A stretch of DNA of 64,000 nucleotides from G963668605 sp963793625 (GCA_963793625.1 CAWCAT010000032.1:1-64000); one strand, 5' to 3'. Positions 35,191 to 46,300 are shown, counted from the first letter of the stretch. Notes: generated from the letters alone by a model not told the origin. Numbers and translations: made by a program.

Positions 35191-36063
35191 GGTTAGAAGT
35201 GTATCACTTAATACATTTGTTTTACATACTGTAGCTGCCGTAAATCTGGCGTGTTTTGTTCTCAGGCAGGCGCGAATTGAGTATCCACCACCTTGAAAAG
35301 ACAGGGGATAGTCAATACTAAAAAATATCTGTGATTGAGAGCTCAATTGAAATTATATGCTCCGGAAGTTAAGACCGCCCCGACCTCGACCGCATGCCCG
35401 CGAGTGTCTAGATTGCTTCAAACAGTATATTTATGGTCTAATTCTCTTTTGAAAATGAGTGAGATTCTGCGTTCACTCGAGGCACTATATATGGAAACAG
35501 TCTTCTTTATCGCAATCCTTATATCTGTGTACCTTGCCTGTGGTTCTCTATATTGGCGGCGACGGCGCCACAACATCCCGCGGGATGTACACTGTCCGAA
35601 CTCTCTGGCCGAGGACCTGCATCGCCTTGAGTTTGCTACCCGGTGCGAACCTTCTTGTCATTCCGCCCTGTCAGGCAGCCCCGCGCCTGGAGCACGCGAG
35701 CACGCCAGCCACCGCGCGGACGCTGGGCGGCAGCTTGCGAAAGGCCGCTAGCGGGACCGCGGGCCCGAATCCCGACCAGGCGCATACGGCAACATAATCG
35801 CTGTTATTCAGAAGCCGGCAAGAACGGCCGGCTCGCACAAGTGCGCCCTCCGGGGCTGACAACAGCCGTTTATGTAACCTGCCGGTCCATCCGTGCGCAG
35901 TCCAAAGCTGCCGAACACCCAACGAATAGGTCCGTTTCGGTACAGTTGGACCGTTGGAAGTCCTTGCCACCCGGGAGTAATATTTAAAGGAATCGGAAAT
36001 CGGAACTGGAGGACCACGTGCGAAAGAAACACGAATACCAGAAGATCGAGCGGATGGTGTGAA
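35191..36063. other. gene-poor stretch with dispersed GC-rich repeat pieces
   Basis: No convincing gene is visible. An open frame from 35455 has one hydrophobic segment (TVFFIAILISVYLACGSLY) but ends in low-complexity sequence. Pieces of a GC-rich repeat shared with 22460-22530 and 34407-34457 occur near 35392 (GCATGCCCGCGAGTGTCT) and at about 35694-35740 (GCGAGCACGCCAGCCACCGC). Confidence 0.5.
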
Positions 36064-36471
36064 GTGTGCGCCATTCATCGTTGCGAGATCTCGCGGGATG
36101 CGTTAATTCTCGACGAAAATCCCGATGTGAGCGCAACATTGACAGCCATGCTCACGGAGGCCGGATTAATTACGGCTGAGGTCAGCAACTTCGGGGATGT
36201 ACATCAAGTCATTAGCCAGCAGCGCATGAAGGAGAAGAGGGCTCCAATTGTATTTGTCTCGTCAACGTTTGCTCCGGACGTAACAGCAGAGATCCGCGGC
36301 CTCCTCGCTGACGTCCCGCCGCCTATCGTTATTGTGACCTGCGCAGAACCTGGGACCGCACGGTGTTCCCTCTTTGGCACGCTGCCCTGTGGCCTGTACC
36401 TGAATTGCATGTGCAAGCCGTTCACCTACCAGCAGCTTCTGCAGATCATCAAGCCGAGGATGCACGAGTGA
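36064..36471 (+). CDS. degenerate single receiver-like protein
   Basis: From GTG 36064 the frame gives about 135 residues. It has a receiver-like plan (ALILDENPDVSATLTAML, IVFVSSTFAPDV, VIVTCAE, MCKPFTYQQLLQII) but the acidic pair is reduced to LDEN and the expected phospho-site is VSSTFAP without aspartate. The lysine (CKPF) remains. A fragment of the same gene lies at 31497-31726. The start is uncertain because the frame is open upstream to 35893. It may be a phosphorylation-independent adaptor or a decaying gene. Confidence 0.5.
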   Translation: MCAIHRCEISRDALILDENPDVSATLTAMLTEAGLITAEVSNFGDVHQVISQQRMKEKRAPIVFVSSTFAPDVTAEIRGLLADVPPPIVIVTCAEPGTARCSLFGTLPCGLYLNCMCKPFTYQQLLQIIKPRMHE

Positions 36472-36969
36472 ATTCTCGCGGGGCATGCCGTGCTTGCCGT
36501 GCGGCGCTGGATGCCACGACGAACCCGCAGCAGCCCCGATCCGGATCGTAAGCACCGCCACCCAGCCCGCCGCCACGCCACGCGCCGACGCTGGCCAGCG
36601 CCACAACACCTACTTCCCCGCTCGGCTGCCCCAGCCCGTTGGTATGACAGCTATGCCCACGGCCTGCCACAAGCAGGAACCGCTCTGGCTGTCAGCAAAG
36701 CCGCTCGCCCCGGAATCATCGCCTCCATTCGCGCGCGCCGATCGCCATCTCAACCGCGCACGTCGAAAAACGCGACCAGACGAACATGCGTGTAAGTACC
36801 TCAACATCAACATCTTAGCGACATGCGCGAGAAACGTTCGTTTTTGGGCCTTGTCGCCTACCCCTGCGCACCCTGCCCTATCCCCCCTGCCGGCCGCAAA
36901 AAAGGCTTGTAAGGAGCGCTCGCGGGGCTATAATCAATCACACAGGGCTGCGCGCTTCAAGGGGCTTGG
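36472..36969. other. intergenic, no gene recognised
   Basis: About 500 bp of GC-rich sequence with long chance frames on both strands but no family match. It includes a GCCGTGCTTGCCGTGCGGCG stretch related to the dispersed repeat near 22480. A promoter-like CTATAAT lies at 36929-36935, about 35 bp before the next receiver gene. Confidence 0.5.
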
Positions 36970-37330
36970 ATGCGAAGACCCAAAATACTGGTTGTGGATG
37001 ACGAGCCGAACGTCCTGAAGCTCGTTGCCAAACGTGCTTTCGTCATGGGGCTATGAAATCCACGCAGCATCCCATCCTGTCCAGGCATTGGAGCTTGCCA
37101 CTGCCGAGCCGTGTTTCGATTTGGTGGTGTCAGATGTCATCATGCCGGAGATGTGCGGGCCGGAGCTTGTCAGGAGGATCACCCGGCTATGTCCCAACGC
37201 CGTTTTTGTCTTGATGTCGGGGTGTATTGCTGCTGAGGCACTTCCAGAGCACACCACGTTCATTAGCAAGCCGTTCCGGATAGAGGAACTGCATATAGTT
37301 GTTGAAAAGGCGCTTGCTTTGTCCCCGTGA
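36970..37330 (+). CDS. single-domain response regulator (one frameshift)
   Basis: The frame starts RRPKILVVDDEPNVLKLVA and, after a slip near 37028, continues VLSSWGYEIHAASHPVQALE, LVVSDVIMPEMCG (phospho-site), LMSGC and FISKPFRIEELH. Corrected, it is a complete receiver of about 120 residues with no output domain. The TATAAT-like sequence upstream supports its own promoter. It precedes a large hybrid kinase on the same strand. Confidence 0.78.
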
Positions 37331-37574
37331 TGCGTTCGTCCATGCCCGGGCTTGAAGCGCCGCGGCGCACGCCTGGGAAAAGAACTTTACTCGGCCAGCA
37401 GGTGCGAAAAACTTCTCGCTTTCCCCGGTTTCCGACTATACTGATTTCACCACGCCTCTGGGAGCCAGTAAGAGTTCGTCGAGTTTACAGCCGTTTGGAT
37501 TCCACGATAGCCACTGCCCAATCGGTTGTTTCCTCCCTGAGCGGATGCAGCTGAATTCGGAACAGGAGTTGACG

Positions 37575-40325
37575 ATGGGCATCCGAATCCGCCAAATGCT
37601 TCGCACGCAGCGAAGCCCGGGCTCAGAACCCTCCGCAGGATTGAAGTATGGAGTTGCCGGCCTTGCCTCCCTGACTGCCTTGGGTATCCGGATCGCCCTC
37701 AATCCGGTGCTTGGTGAGTACTCACCATATCTACCTTTCATTCTCGCGGTCATAATCGCTGCGCGGTTCGGAGGCCGCGGGCCCGGCTTTGCGTTTACGG
37801 CCCTCAGCACGGTTGGCGTCCTGTTCTTCCTTTTTGAGGAGCACCATCTCATCCTTCTCGCTAATCATGCAGCAGCGGCCGGTCTGGCGCTGTTCGTGAT
37901 AGTCGGATGCCTTATCAGTTTGTTGGTCGGCCACCTCCGCGAGTCGCTCATCGCGACCGCCCGCGCGGAGCAGACCCTGCGGCGCAAGCGACAACTGATT
38001 GATCTTTCACAGGACGCAGTCATCGCGGCGGAGCCCAACCGGTGCATAACAAGTTGGAACCTCGGCGCGACGGAAATGTATGGCTGGACGGAAGCGGACG
38101 CACTGGGCAAAGTCATCCATGATTTGTTGCAGACCAAGACCAGTAGCGGAATTTCGGTCGCCGGGATCGATGAGTCTCTCCTGCGCGACGGCCGATGGAG
38201 TGGGGAACTTGTTCACATAGCGCGAGATGGACGCCGGATCGTTGTGGAAAGCCGCCAGGTGCTGGTTCGCGATGATCGGAACGAGCCGGTGGGTATGCTT
38301 GAAATCAACCGCGATGTCACCGAAAGGAAGCAGGCTGAGCAGGCTCTCCGCGAGAGCGAGGAGCGGTTGAGCCTTGCTCAAAAGGTAGCTCGCGTTGGGA
38401 CGTTCGAATGGAACATCCAGACCGGCGTGAATCGATGGACCCCGGAAATGGAGGCTATGTACGATCTGCCACCGGGAGGGTTTGCTGGAACCGAGCAGGC
38501 TTGGGAGGAACTCGTCCATCCCGATGATCGGCCCGAGGCTGTGCGGCGAGTGAACGAAGCGATGGAAACGGGCAGCCTCGAGGCAGAGTGGCGTATAACC
38601 TGCTCCGATGGCACATCCCGTTGGCTCGCCGGAAGGGCCTGGATGTTCAGGGATGAGTTCGGAGAGCCGCTGCGCCTGGTCGGCGTCAACATAGACATCA
38701 CCGAACACAAGCGCGCAGAAGAAGCGGTGCGGCAAGCATCCGAGCAGCGCAGGCTGGCCTTGGAAGCGGCGAGGATGGGTGCCTGGGAGTACCTCTTGGA
38801 CACCGGCCGCATCTTCTGGGATGAGCGCTGCGCCAGGATCTTCGGCGAATCGACGGGAGGTCTGGTAGATTACGACACGGCCCTCGCCCGAATCCATCCG
38901 GACGACCGCGCCCTGGACCGCGAAGCACGGAAGCAGGCGATATCGGGCACCTCCAGCGGGGCGTACGACCGGGAGTGTCGCGTCATTTGGCCCGACGGCT
39001 CGCTGCATTGGGTGGCATCACACGGCCGGGCTTTCTTTGAGGGCGAGGGCGATCACCGACACGCGGTCCGCTTCGTCGGGGTAAGCATGGAGATCACCGA
39101 CCGCAGGCACGCCGAAGAGCGTCTGCGGCAGACGCAAAAACTGGAGAGCATTGGCCTGCTGGCAGGTGGGGTCGCGCACGATTTCAATAACCTTTTGACG
39201 GTGATCATGGGGAGCGCCAGTGCCGCCCTCGCCCGGTCCCCATCCGACGAATATTCTAAGTCAATTCTGGCTGCCTCCGAGAGTGCTGCGGCCCTGACAA
39301 AGCAGCTACTTGCCTATGCGGGGAAGGGCATGGTCAAGGTCGAGCTTGTGGAACTCACGGAACTCGTCGCACAAACCACAGGACTTCTCTCGGCTTCCGT
39401 CACCAAGAGGACACACCTGAGCTACAGGCTCTCGAAGGACCTGCCCTGTCTCGAAGCAGATCCCGTTCAGATCGAGCAGATCCTGATGAATCTCGTCATC
39501 AATGCCGGCGAGGCCATACCACCTCACAGCGATGGTCTGATTGAGATAGCGACCAGCAGTTGCGACGTCACGCCGGAGCTGGCCCGGCGGCAGCACTCGA
39601 AGGGTTTTGATGTCGCCCCCGGCGTCCATGTTTGCCTGGAAGTGCGCGACAATGGCGCCGGCATGGATGAAGCGACGATCTCACGCATTTTCGAGCCATT
39701 CTTCTCGACCAAGTTCACCGGCCGGGGTCTTGGTTTGGCCGCCCTTCAAGGCATCGTACGCACATCGAAAGGCTTCATCGAAGTCCGCAGTTCTCCCGGC
39801 CATGGCACAACATTTCGGGTATATCTGCCTGCGTCCAAAAAATCGCGTTTGGCGGAACGTGCGCCAAGCCCTGTGCGCCAGCAGCAGCGCGGATCATCAA
39901 CCGTTCTCGTGGTTGATGACGAGGAGATGGTGCGGAAATTGGCATGCATGACCCTGAAACAGTACGGATATGAGGTACTCGACGCCAAGGACGGCAGGGG
40001 CGCGCTCCAGTTGCTTGCCGAGGCACCATCGCTGCCTTCTGTTGTTTTGCTAGACCTCGCAATGCCCGTGATGGGAGGGGAGGAACTGGTCCCGGTTCTG
40101 CAACAGAAGTACCCGGACCTGAAGATCATTATCAGCAGCGGCTACCCTGAGGAAGACGCTCGCCAGGGCTTCTCGCCCGGGTCAGTCGCAGGTTTCCTGC
40201 AAAAGCCTTATACCGGAGTGACCTTGGTAGAGAAGATCCGGGAATCGCTCAGCGGTGTTGACCGCATGGGGCCCGGCGTTGCCACTCAGAACGGCCGGAT
40301 CATCGAGTTCCCTAGGACGGGCTAG
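37575..40325 (+). CDS. membrane-anchored DUF4118/multi-PAS hybrid histidine kinase
   Basis: The product has 916 residues. The first ~125 contain the four-helix DUF4118 sensor (ASLTALGIRIALNPVLG, LPFILAVIIAARFGG, ALFVIVGCLISLLVG). Three PAS domains follow (about 140-260, 270-385, 390-520; each ends in a DITE/DVTE/ITDR element). The H-box GGVAHDFNNLLTVI lies near residue 536, then a HATPase_c domain (NLVINAGEAIP, DNGAGMDEATISRIFEPFFS, GRGLGLAALQGIV) and an intact receiver (LLDLAMPVMGG near 826, FLQKPY). ATG 37575 is supported by AGGAGTTGACG; the upstream in-frame ATG at 37545 lacks such a site. The ligand is unknown. Confidence 0.92.
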   Translation: MGIRIRQMLRTQRSPGSEPSAGLKYGVAGLASLTALGIRIALNPVLGEYSPYLPFILAVIIAARFGGRGPGFAFTALSTVGVLFFLFEEHHLILLANHAAAAGLALFVIVGCLISLLVGHLRESLIATARAEQTLRRKRQLIDLSQDAVIAAEPNRCITSWNLGATEMYGWTEADALGKVIHDLLQTKTSSGISVAGIDESLLRDGRWSGELVHIARDGRRIVVESRQVLVRDDRNEPVGMLEINRDVTERKQAEQALRESEERLSLAQKVARVGTFEWNIQTGVNRWTPEMEAMYDLPPGGFAGTEQAWEELVHPDDRPEAVRRVNEAMETGSLEAEWRITCSDGTSRWLAGRAWMFRDEFGEPLRLVGVNIDITEHKRAEEAVRQASEQRRLALEAARMGAWEYLLDTGRIFWDERCARIFGESTGGLVDYDTALARIHPDDRALDREARKQAISGTSSGAYDRECRVIWPDGSLHWVASHGRAFFEGEGDHRHAVRFVGVSMEITDRRHAEERLRQTQKLESIGLLAGGVAHDFNNLLTVIMGSASAALARSPSDEYSKSILAASESAAALTKQLLAYAGKGMVKVELVELTELVAQTTGLLSASVTKRTHLSYRLSKDLPCLEADPVQIEQILMNLVINAGEAIPPHSDGLIEIATSSCDVTPELARRQHSKGFDVAPGVHVCLEVRDNGAGMDEATISRIFEPFFSTKFTGRGLGLAALQGIVRTSKGFIEVRSSPGHGTTFRVYLPASKKSRLAERAPSPVRQQQRGSSTVLVVDDEEMVRKLACMTLKQYGYEVLDAKDGRGALQLLAEAPSLPSVVLLDLAMPVMGGEELVPVLQQKYPDLKIIISSGYPEEDARQGFSPGSVAGFLQKPYTGVTLVEKIRESLSGVDRMGPGVATQNGRIIEFPRTG

Positions 40326-40405
40326 GGCCCCCGAAGGAGGCTTGTAAGCAGCGTTTTTTAAAATTAGTCAAGACTGCTCAGCACGTGGCCGTTTCTTGCG
40401 CTGAT

Positions 40406-40525
40406 GTCGAATCCGACCCCAACCGCGAAGACGACCTCGCCTACATCATCCGCCTGGTTGGCCAAGTCATCCAACTAAGCGTGGCGACCGCCCAGATCGT
40501 CAAAGGTCTCCCGCCGTACAGATAA
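40406..40525 (+). pseudogene. C-terminal fragment of a type ISP restriction-modification enzyme
   Basis: The frame reads ESDPNREDDLAYIIRLVGQV, IQLSVATAQIVKGLPPY and stops. The same sequence with small changes occurs at 57913-58009, following the characteristic VIDQYQV segment. It matches the extreme C-terminus of type ISP enzymes. Nothing upstream belongs to the gene. Confidence 0.75.
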
Positions 40526-40569
40526 CCGTACAAGCCTGTGCCGGACCTGTGCGAAAATCGGAAGTGACC

Positions 40570-40863
40570 ATGCCTTCGCGAATCACGATCTTTCGGATCG
40601 TCGCCGTCGCAATCCTCCTGCTCACGGGCGTAGAGTTGATTGCCTGCGAAGTCGTGTCCCCGGCGACCTGTGAGGTTTCCGGTGCTCCAGGCAGCCAAGG
40701 CACCAACTCCGGCGACGCTTGTCTCTGTTGCTGTTTTCATATTGTCATTGGCGCGCCGCTCGTCTTAGATACAACCGAAACGGCTGTAGCTCTCGATCCC
40801 GTCCCGCAACTCCCATTTTCCTCTTTCGAATCCGCAAGCATCTATCACCCTCCCAAAGCCTAA
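40570..40863 (+). CDS. small cysteine-rich protein heading the metal-efflux operon
   Basis: The protein has 97 residues. A hydrophobic N-terminus (IFRIVAVAILLLTGVELIAC) is an export or anchor signal. A CLCCCFHIVIG segment follows with four closely spaced cysteines and a histidine suited to metal binding. The C-terminus is short and unstructured. It lies 41 bp upstream of the CzcC-like gene. Small proteins of this kind precede RND metal exporters in several phyla; a role as metal chaperone or sensor is inferred. A GTG start at 40549 is also possible. Confidence 0.65.
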   Translation: MPSRITIFRIVAVAILLLTGVELIACEVVSPATCEVSGAPGSQGTNSGDACLCCCFHIVIGAPLVLDTTETAVALDPVPQLPFSSFESASIYHPPKA

Positions 40864-40904
40864 ACTCCTCCGCCAGATTTCCAAATTGATTTCAGGAGAA
40901 GCCG

Positions 40905-42194
40905 ATGCCTTGGAAGGTATCAGTGTCACTATTGACGCTGCCGTTCTGTGTTATGGCTGCGCCACCGCAAGAGAGCGGCCGGGCGTATGCCGTCAATGAT
41001 CTGATTCAGACTGCCGTGGAGAGAAATCGCGAGCTGCTCGCCATGCGGCAGAAAGTGGTGGAAGCCCGAGGCTTGCTCAGGCAGGCAGGCGTGCGTCCCG
41101 CGTCGAGTCTCGAGTTTGGCGGCGCGACTGGGAGCCCTCTCGGCTCGCCCGGAAAGGAGGAATACTCAGCCGCTTTCTCGCAGCCGCTTGAGACCGGCGG
41201 GAAGCGCGACAAACGGCTCCAGGTCGCGGAAAAAGGCGTGGGCCTGGCCGAGGCCGAAGTCGCGGAACGGACCCTGCGGTTGGCCACCGAGATTAAGCTT
41301 CGACATCTGGATGCCGTCACGGAAGAAGCGAGGCTGGCTGCACTCGATCGCCTGATTGGAACCTTCCGCGAGTCGCTGAAACTGATCGAGGCGCGTGTAC
41401 GCGAAGGCGACGCGGCTCCGCTGGATAGCCAACTTCTTCTGGTCGAAGTAAATCGGGCAGAGGCTCAGAAGCGAACAGTTGCAGGCAGAATTCGGGTTGC
41501 TCTTTCGGACCTGCGGCGCCTGTGCGGCTTCGCAGCCTCCGAATCCCTCATGCTCGCGGGTGTGGACCGGCGGGACGTTGCATTCACGCTGCTGGAACTC
41601 CAACAGAAGGCCATCCAACAGCGACCCGACCTGCGCGCCGCCAAGCTGACCGAAGAGCGGGGTGCCGCCGAAGTAAGACTCACCGAAGCGCAGGGCCGTC
41701 CAGACGTCACGCTCTCCGCTCAGTATGCACTCAGGAACGAAAGGATCGGGGATCTGTACGGGTTCACTGCGTCGGGGCAGACAACGCCACTCAGGGATCG
41801 GGACAACATTCTCAGCTTCGGAGTGTCGATCCCACTCCTCACTCGCCGTAGGAATCTCGGCAACATCGAGGCGGCGTCCGCGCGGGCGGTGGGCTCGCGT
41901 ACTTTACGCCAACATCTGGAGGCGACAATCCCGCTCGAAGTGGAGGCCGCGTGGCAGCATTGGGGCGCTGCTACTGAATCGCTCAAAATTCTCGATAGCG
42001 GTGTGCTGGGACAGTCCGGGAAGAATCTCGATGTCATTCGGCAGGCGTATGCGCTTGGGCAATTGCGCTTGCTCGATGTACTCAATGAACAACGCCGCCT
42101 GATCGACATACAGATGAGTTTCATCGACGCGGAGGCCGATGTGCGCCGCGGCCTGGTGGAAATCGAGCGGGCTGTGGGAGGAGATCTGAAATGA
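40905..42194 (+). CDS. czcC: CzcC/TolC-like outer-membrane factor of a metal RND efflux system
   Basis: The product has 429 residues with a signal peptide and two outer-membrane-efflux repeats (NDLIQTAVERNRELLAMRQK early; ALGQLRLLDVLNEQRRLID and SFIDAEADVRRGLVEIERAV late). Long alpha-helical coiled stretches are typical of the periplasmic tunnel. AGGAGAAG precedes the ATG. The stop overlaps ATG 42191 of the adaptor gene. Confidence 0.88.
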   Translation: MPWKVSVSLLTLPFCVMAAPPQESGRAYAVNDLIQTAVERNRELLAMRQKVVEARGLLRQAGVRPASSLEFGGATGSPLGSPGKEEYSAAFSQPLETGGKRDKRLQVAEKGVGLAEAEVAERTLRLATEIKLRHLDAVTEEARLAALDRLIGTFRESLKLIEARVREGDAAPLDSQLLLVEVNRAEAQKRTVAGRIRVALSDLRRLCGFAASESLMLAGVDRRDVAFTLLELQQKAIQQRPDLRAAKLTEERGAAEVRLTEAQGRPDVTLSAQYALRNERIGDLYGFTASGQTTPLRDRDNILSFGVSIPLLTRRRNLGNIEAASARAVGSRTLRQHLEATIPLEVEAAWQHWGAATESLKILDSGVLGQSGKNLDVIRQAYALGQLRLLDVLNEQRRLIDIQMSFIDAEADVRRGLVEIERAVGGDLK

Positions 42195-42203
42195 ATAAGA
42201 CAT

Positions 42204-43367
42204 GTGATACTGATCGCGTTCTCGCTATTGCTTGCAGCGTGTACTAAGACCAAGCCTGAAGCGCCGCATGAGAAGGAGTCAAAGGAACCATCCGGATTGA
42301 TCGTCATGGAAGAGGTGGCGCAGAAAAATGTAGGTCTCCAGATCTCTCCTGTCAAAACGATTCAATTGTCAGAGTATCTCCAGGTAACCGGCACGGTGCA
42401 GCCGGTGGACAGTCGCGTCAGTCAGGTGCGCTCATCGGCGCGAGGACGCCTCCAGGATGTGCTGGCGAGGGTTGGGGATCGTGTCCGCCAGGGCCAGGAA
42501 CTCGCCCGCATAGACAACCTGGAAGCAGGTGAACTCACCGCGCAACTCGCTTCCGCGCGAGCCGAGTTCCAGCGACTGAAGGTGCTCCTGACACTTCAGG
42601 CGAAACAGGTGGAACGAAACCGGAAGCTCTCTGAAATTGGGGCTGCACCAACAAAAGACTACGAGCAGAGTCGCGCGGAATATCAGGCATTGGAAGAAAG
42701 CGTTCGATCACAGCAAGGCATTATCTCAGGGCTCGGTACCCGCTTGCGCCGATTCGGCGGGTCGGATACCGATCCCAATAAACCGGTGATCACAGCAATC
42801 ACTGCGCCGTTCTCCGGCATTGTAATCAAGGCGCTTGCATCGCAGGGCGGGCTCGTTGAATCCGGCACGGAACTGTTCACAGTGGCCGACATCTCGCGGG
42901 TTTGGGTGCAGGCTGAGGTCTACGAAAAAGACCTGGGACGCATCCAGGTCGGCCAATCGGCAATCATCCATGTGGACACCTATCCCGAGAACCCCTTCGC
43001 TGGCAAAGTCACCTACATCAGCGACGTACTTGATCCGCAAACCCGCACGGCGAAGATCCGCTGCGAAGTACCCAACGACAAGGTCTTGCTGAAACTCGAC
43101 ATGTTTGCTTCGGTTCAACTGCCAACCACATTCAATCAGCAGGCGCTGGCGCTGCCGGTCGGGGCGATTCAGCAGCTTGATGGCAAGACTGTCGTGTTCG
43201 TCCGGCGTGCAGCGACCCAGTTTGAGACTCGAGAAATCAAAACTGGGAAGACTGTGAGCGGCCAGGTTGAGATCCTCTCCGGACTTCGTGAAGGCGAACC
43301 CGTGGCCACGGTCGGCGCATTCCACTTGAAGTCCATCGTCGCTGGCAAGGAATTGGGAGAAGAATAA
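42204..43367 (+). CDS. czcB: CzcB-like periplasmic adaptor lipoprotein (membrane fusion protein)
   Basis: This encodes 387 residues. The start FSLLLAACTKTKPE has a lipobox (LAAC). The HlyD-type order is visible: a lipoyl half-motif (RVGDRVRQGQELARID), coiled-coil hairpin, the second lipoyl half (ITAPFSGIVIKALASQGGLV) and a beta-barrel (RVWVQAEVYEKDLGRIQVGQ). The open frame begins at GTG 42204, but ATG 42191 overlapping the czcC stop encodes MNKT in another frame and would give a more natural signal peptide if one base is extra; that is the likely true start. Confidence 0.88.
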   Translation: MILIAFSLLLAACTKTKPEAPHEKESKEPSGLIVMEEVAQKNVGLQISPVKTIQLSEYLQVTGTVQPVDSRVSQVRSSARGRLQDVLARVGDRVRQGQELARIDNLEAGELTAQLASARAEFQRLKVLLTLQAKQVERNRKLSEIGAAPTKDYEQSRAEYQALEESVRSQQGIISGLGTRLRRFGGSDTDPNKPVITAITAPFSGIVIKALASQGGLVESGTELFTVADISRVWVQAEVYEKDLGRIQVGQSAIIHVDTYPENPFAGKVTYISDVLDPQTRTAKIRCEVPNDKVLLKLDMFASVQLPTTFNQQALALPVGAIQQLDGKTVVFVRRAATQFETREIKTGKTVSGQVEILSGLREGEPVATVGAFHLKSIVAGKELGEE

Positions 43368-43369
43368 CC

Positions 43370-46300
43370 ATGGAAAAACTCGTAGCCTGGGCTCTCTCCT
43401 ACCGCTTCATCGTCATTTTGGCGGCGGTCTTCGTGGTCGGTGCAGGCATCTACTCCCTTCAGCAGTTGCCGATTGACGCCGTTCCCGACATCACGCCCAA
43501 TCAGGTTCTGGTGCTCACACGGGCGCCCAGCCTCTCGCCGCTCGAAGTGGAAAAGTTCCTGACGTTCCCGGTGGAAACCGCAATGAGTGGACTTCCGGGA
43601 ATCGAAAAAATCCAGTCAGTCTCCAAGTTCGGTCTCTCCTACGTGGCAGTGTACTTCAAGGAAGACATGGACCCCTATTTCTGCCGCCGGCTCATCATGG
43701 AGCGGTTGCCGCAGGCCAAAGAGTCGATCCTGCCTGGCATGGGCACACCCGAAATGGGTCCGATCACAACTGGCCTGGGCGAGGTGTACATGTTCAAGGT
43801 GACCGGCAAGGGACGTTCACTGATGGAACTGCGCAGCATCCTCGATTGGGAGATCGCTCCGAAGCTTCGCAACACCCCTGGCATCGTGGAGGTGAATTCC
43901 CATGGCGGAGAACTAAAGACCTACGAAGTCGAACTGGACAACGACAAGCTCGCCGGCTACCACATCACGCTCCGCCGGGTCCTGGAAGCGCTGGAACGAA
44001 ACAACGCCAACGCTGGCGGCGCTTATCTGGAGCGCGTGGAACAGCAGTCTCTGATTCGCGGCGAGGCACTCATCACGAGCCTGTCGGACGTGGAGAACAT
44101 CGTCGTGGGCTCATCACCGAATGGCACCCCCATCCTGATACGGAATATTGCCGATGTCCGCTTCGCGCCCATGGTGCGTCAGGGGTTCGCCACACAGGAC
44201 GGCAAAGGCGAAGTTGTAATAGGTGTCGCCATGATGCTGTTGGGCGAGAACTCGCGAACCGTAGTTGATCGCGTGAAGGAAAGGCTGGCAGCAATCGAGC
44301 GGACTCTTCCGGCCGGCGTAAGGGTTGAGCCTTTCTATGATCGTACGGACCTGGTGCGAAGGACCATCCAGACCGTCAGTCGCAATCTCGTCGAGGGAGG
44401 GCTGCTGGTAGTCGCAGTTCTTCTGCTCTTGTTGGGCAGTTTCAGGGGCGGACTCATCGTCGCTCTGGCTATTCCGCTCTCGATGCTGTTTGCATTCACT
44501 GGAATGGTGCAGGCAGGGATTTCGGGAAACCTGATGAGCCTTGGCGCGATCGACTTCGGTCTCATCGTCGATGGTTCCGTGGTGATGATGGAGAATATTC
44601 TCCGCCGATTGAGTCACCGGCAAGAGGGGGAGAACGCACTGGATGCCGTGCGAGACGCCGGCAAGGAAGTGGCCCGCCCGATTTTCTTCGGCGTCGTTAT
44701 CATCTTCCTGGTCTATGTGCCGGTCCTGACGTTGACGGGCGTGGAAGGCAAGATGTTTGATCCGATGGCAATCACAGTGCTGTTCGCGGTAGCTGCATCG
44801 CTTGTGATCGCGCTGACCCTGATGCCCGTGCTTGGATGGTATGCCTTCAGGCATAAAGCCACTGAGAAAACCACCTGGCTGATGCGCAAGATCAGCGCGC
44901 TCTACGCTCCCGTGCTGGGCCGCGCGCTGCGCTTTCCTGTTGCGACGACTGCGATTGCGGCACTGGTCTTCGTTCTATCGCTGGGGATCATCCCATTTCT
45001 GGGAGCTGAATTCCTTCCCAGATTAGACGAGGGCTCCATTCTGGTGATGATGTACCGGGTGCCGGGCATCTCGATGAATGAGTCGTTGCATGGCAACGAA
45101 ATCATCGAAAATGTTCTCAAGCGGTTCCCGGAGGTGGACAAGGTTGTTTGTCGTACCGGGCGGCCTGAAGTGGCGGTAGATCCGATGGCGATCGATCAGA
45201 GCGACGTGTATGTCATGCTCAAACCCGTCTCAGAATGGCCAGGCAAAACGATCAAAGGATGAGTTGGTCACTGCGATGAAGCAGGCGCTCGAAAAGGAAG
45301 CGCCCGGTGCCGCTTACGGCTTTCTCCAGCCGATTGAAATGCGAATGCAGGAGTTGATGGAGGCTGGCGTTCGTTCCGACATCGCCATCAAATTGTACGG
45401 TGACGACCTCGATGTCCTCCGCGAGAAAGCGCAACAGATTGTCAAAGTCGTGGAGAAAGTACCTGGTGCCGCCGACGTTCGCGCGGAGCGGGTCGCTGGA
45501 CTCCCGTATCTGCGCATTCGCGTGCGGCGTGACGCCATCGCGCGGCATGGCCTGGATGCTCAAGACGTTCTGAGCACGGTGGAGGCCATCGGAGGAAAGG
45601 TCGCTGGTCAAGTCGTCGAAGGAAACAAGCGGTTTGCGCTGCAGGTGCGCTTTGCCCCTGATCATCGCGCGACGGTCGAGTCAGTCCAGAACCTGTTGGT
45701 TGGCGACAATGAGGGCCACTTCATCCCCCTCGCGCAATTGGCCGACATCTTCGAGGAAGAGGGACCCGCGCAGATCAGCCGCGAGAACGCGCAGCGCCGA
45801 ATCAGCGTTGAAGTCAACGTGCGCGGTCGGGACCTTGCGGGATTTGTCTCCGAGGCGAGGCGGGTTTTGGAGAGCAAAGTCAAAATTCCGGAAGGCTACA
45901 CACTCGATTGGGGTGGCAAGTTTGAGCAACTGGAAAGCGCCGGCCGCAGGCTCGCCATCACCATTCCGATTGCGTTGCTGCTCATCTTCGTGCTGCTGTA
46001 CTTCAATTTTCGCGCTGTGTCGCCGGCTGTGCTGATCTTCCTGAATGTGCCGTTGGCTGCTACAGGTGGAATCCTTGCCCTCTGGATCAGGGGCATGCCC
46101 TTCAGCATTTCAGCGGGGATCGGCTTCATTGCCTTGTTCGGTATAGCCGTCCTGAACGGCATCGTCCTGCTCACCTACATTGCACAGCTTCGCGAAAGCG
46201 GTCTGGCTGCGGAGGCCGCTGTGGAACAGGGCGCCAGGGTAAGGCTGAGACCGGTAGTCATGACTGCGCTCGTCGCAAGCCTGGGTTTTCTGCCAATGGC

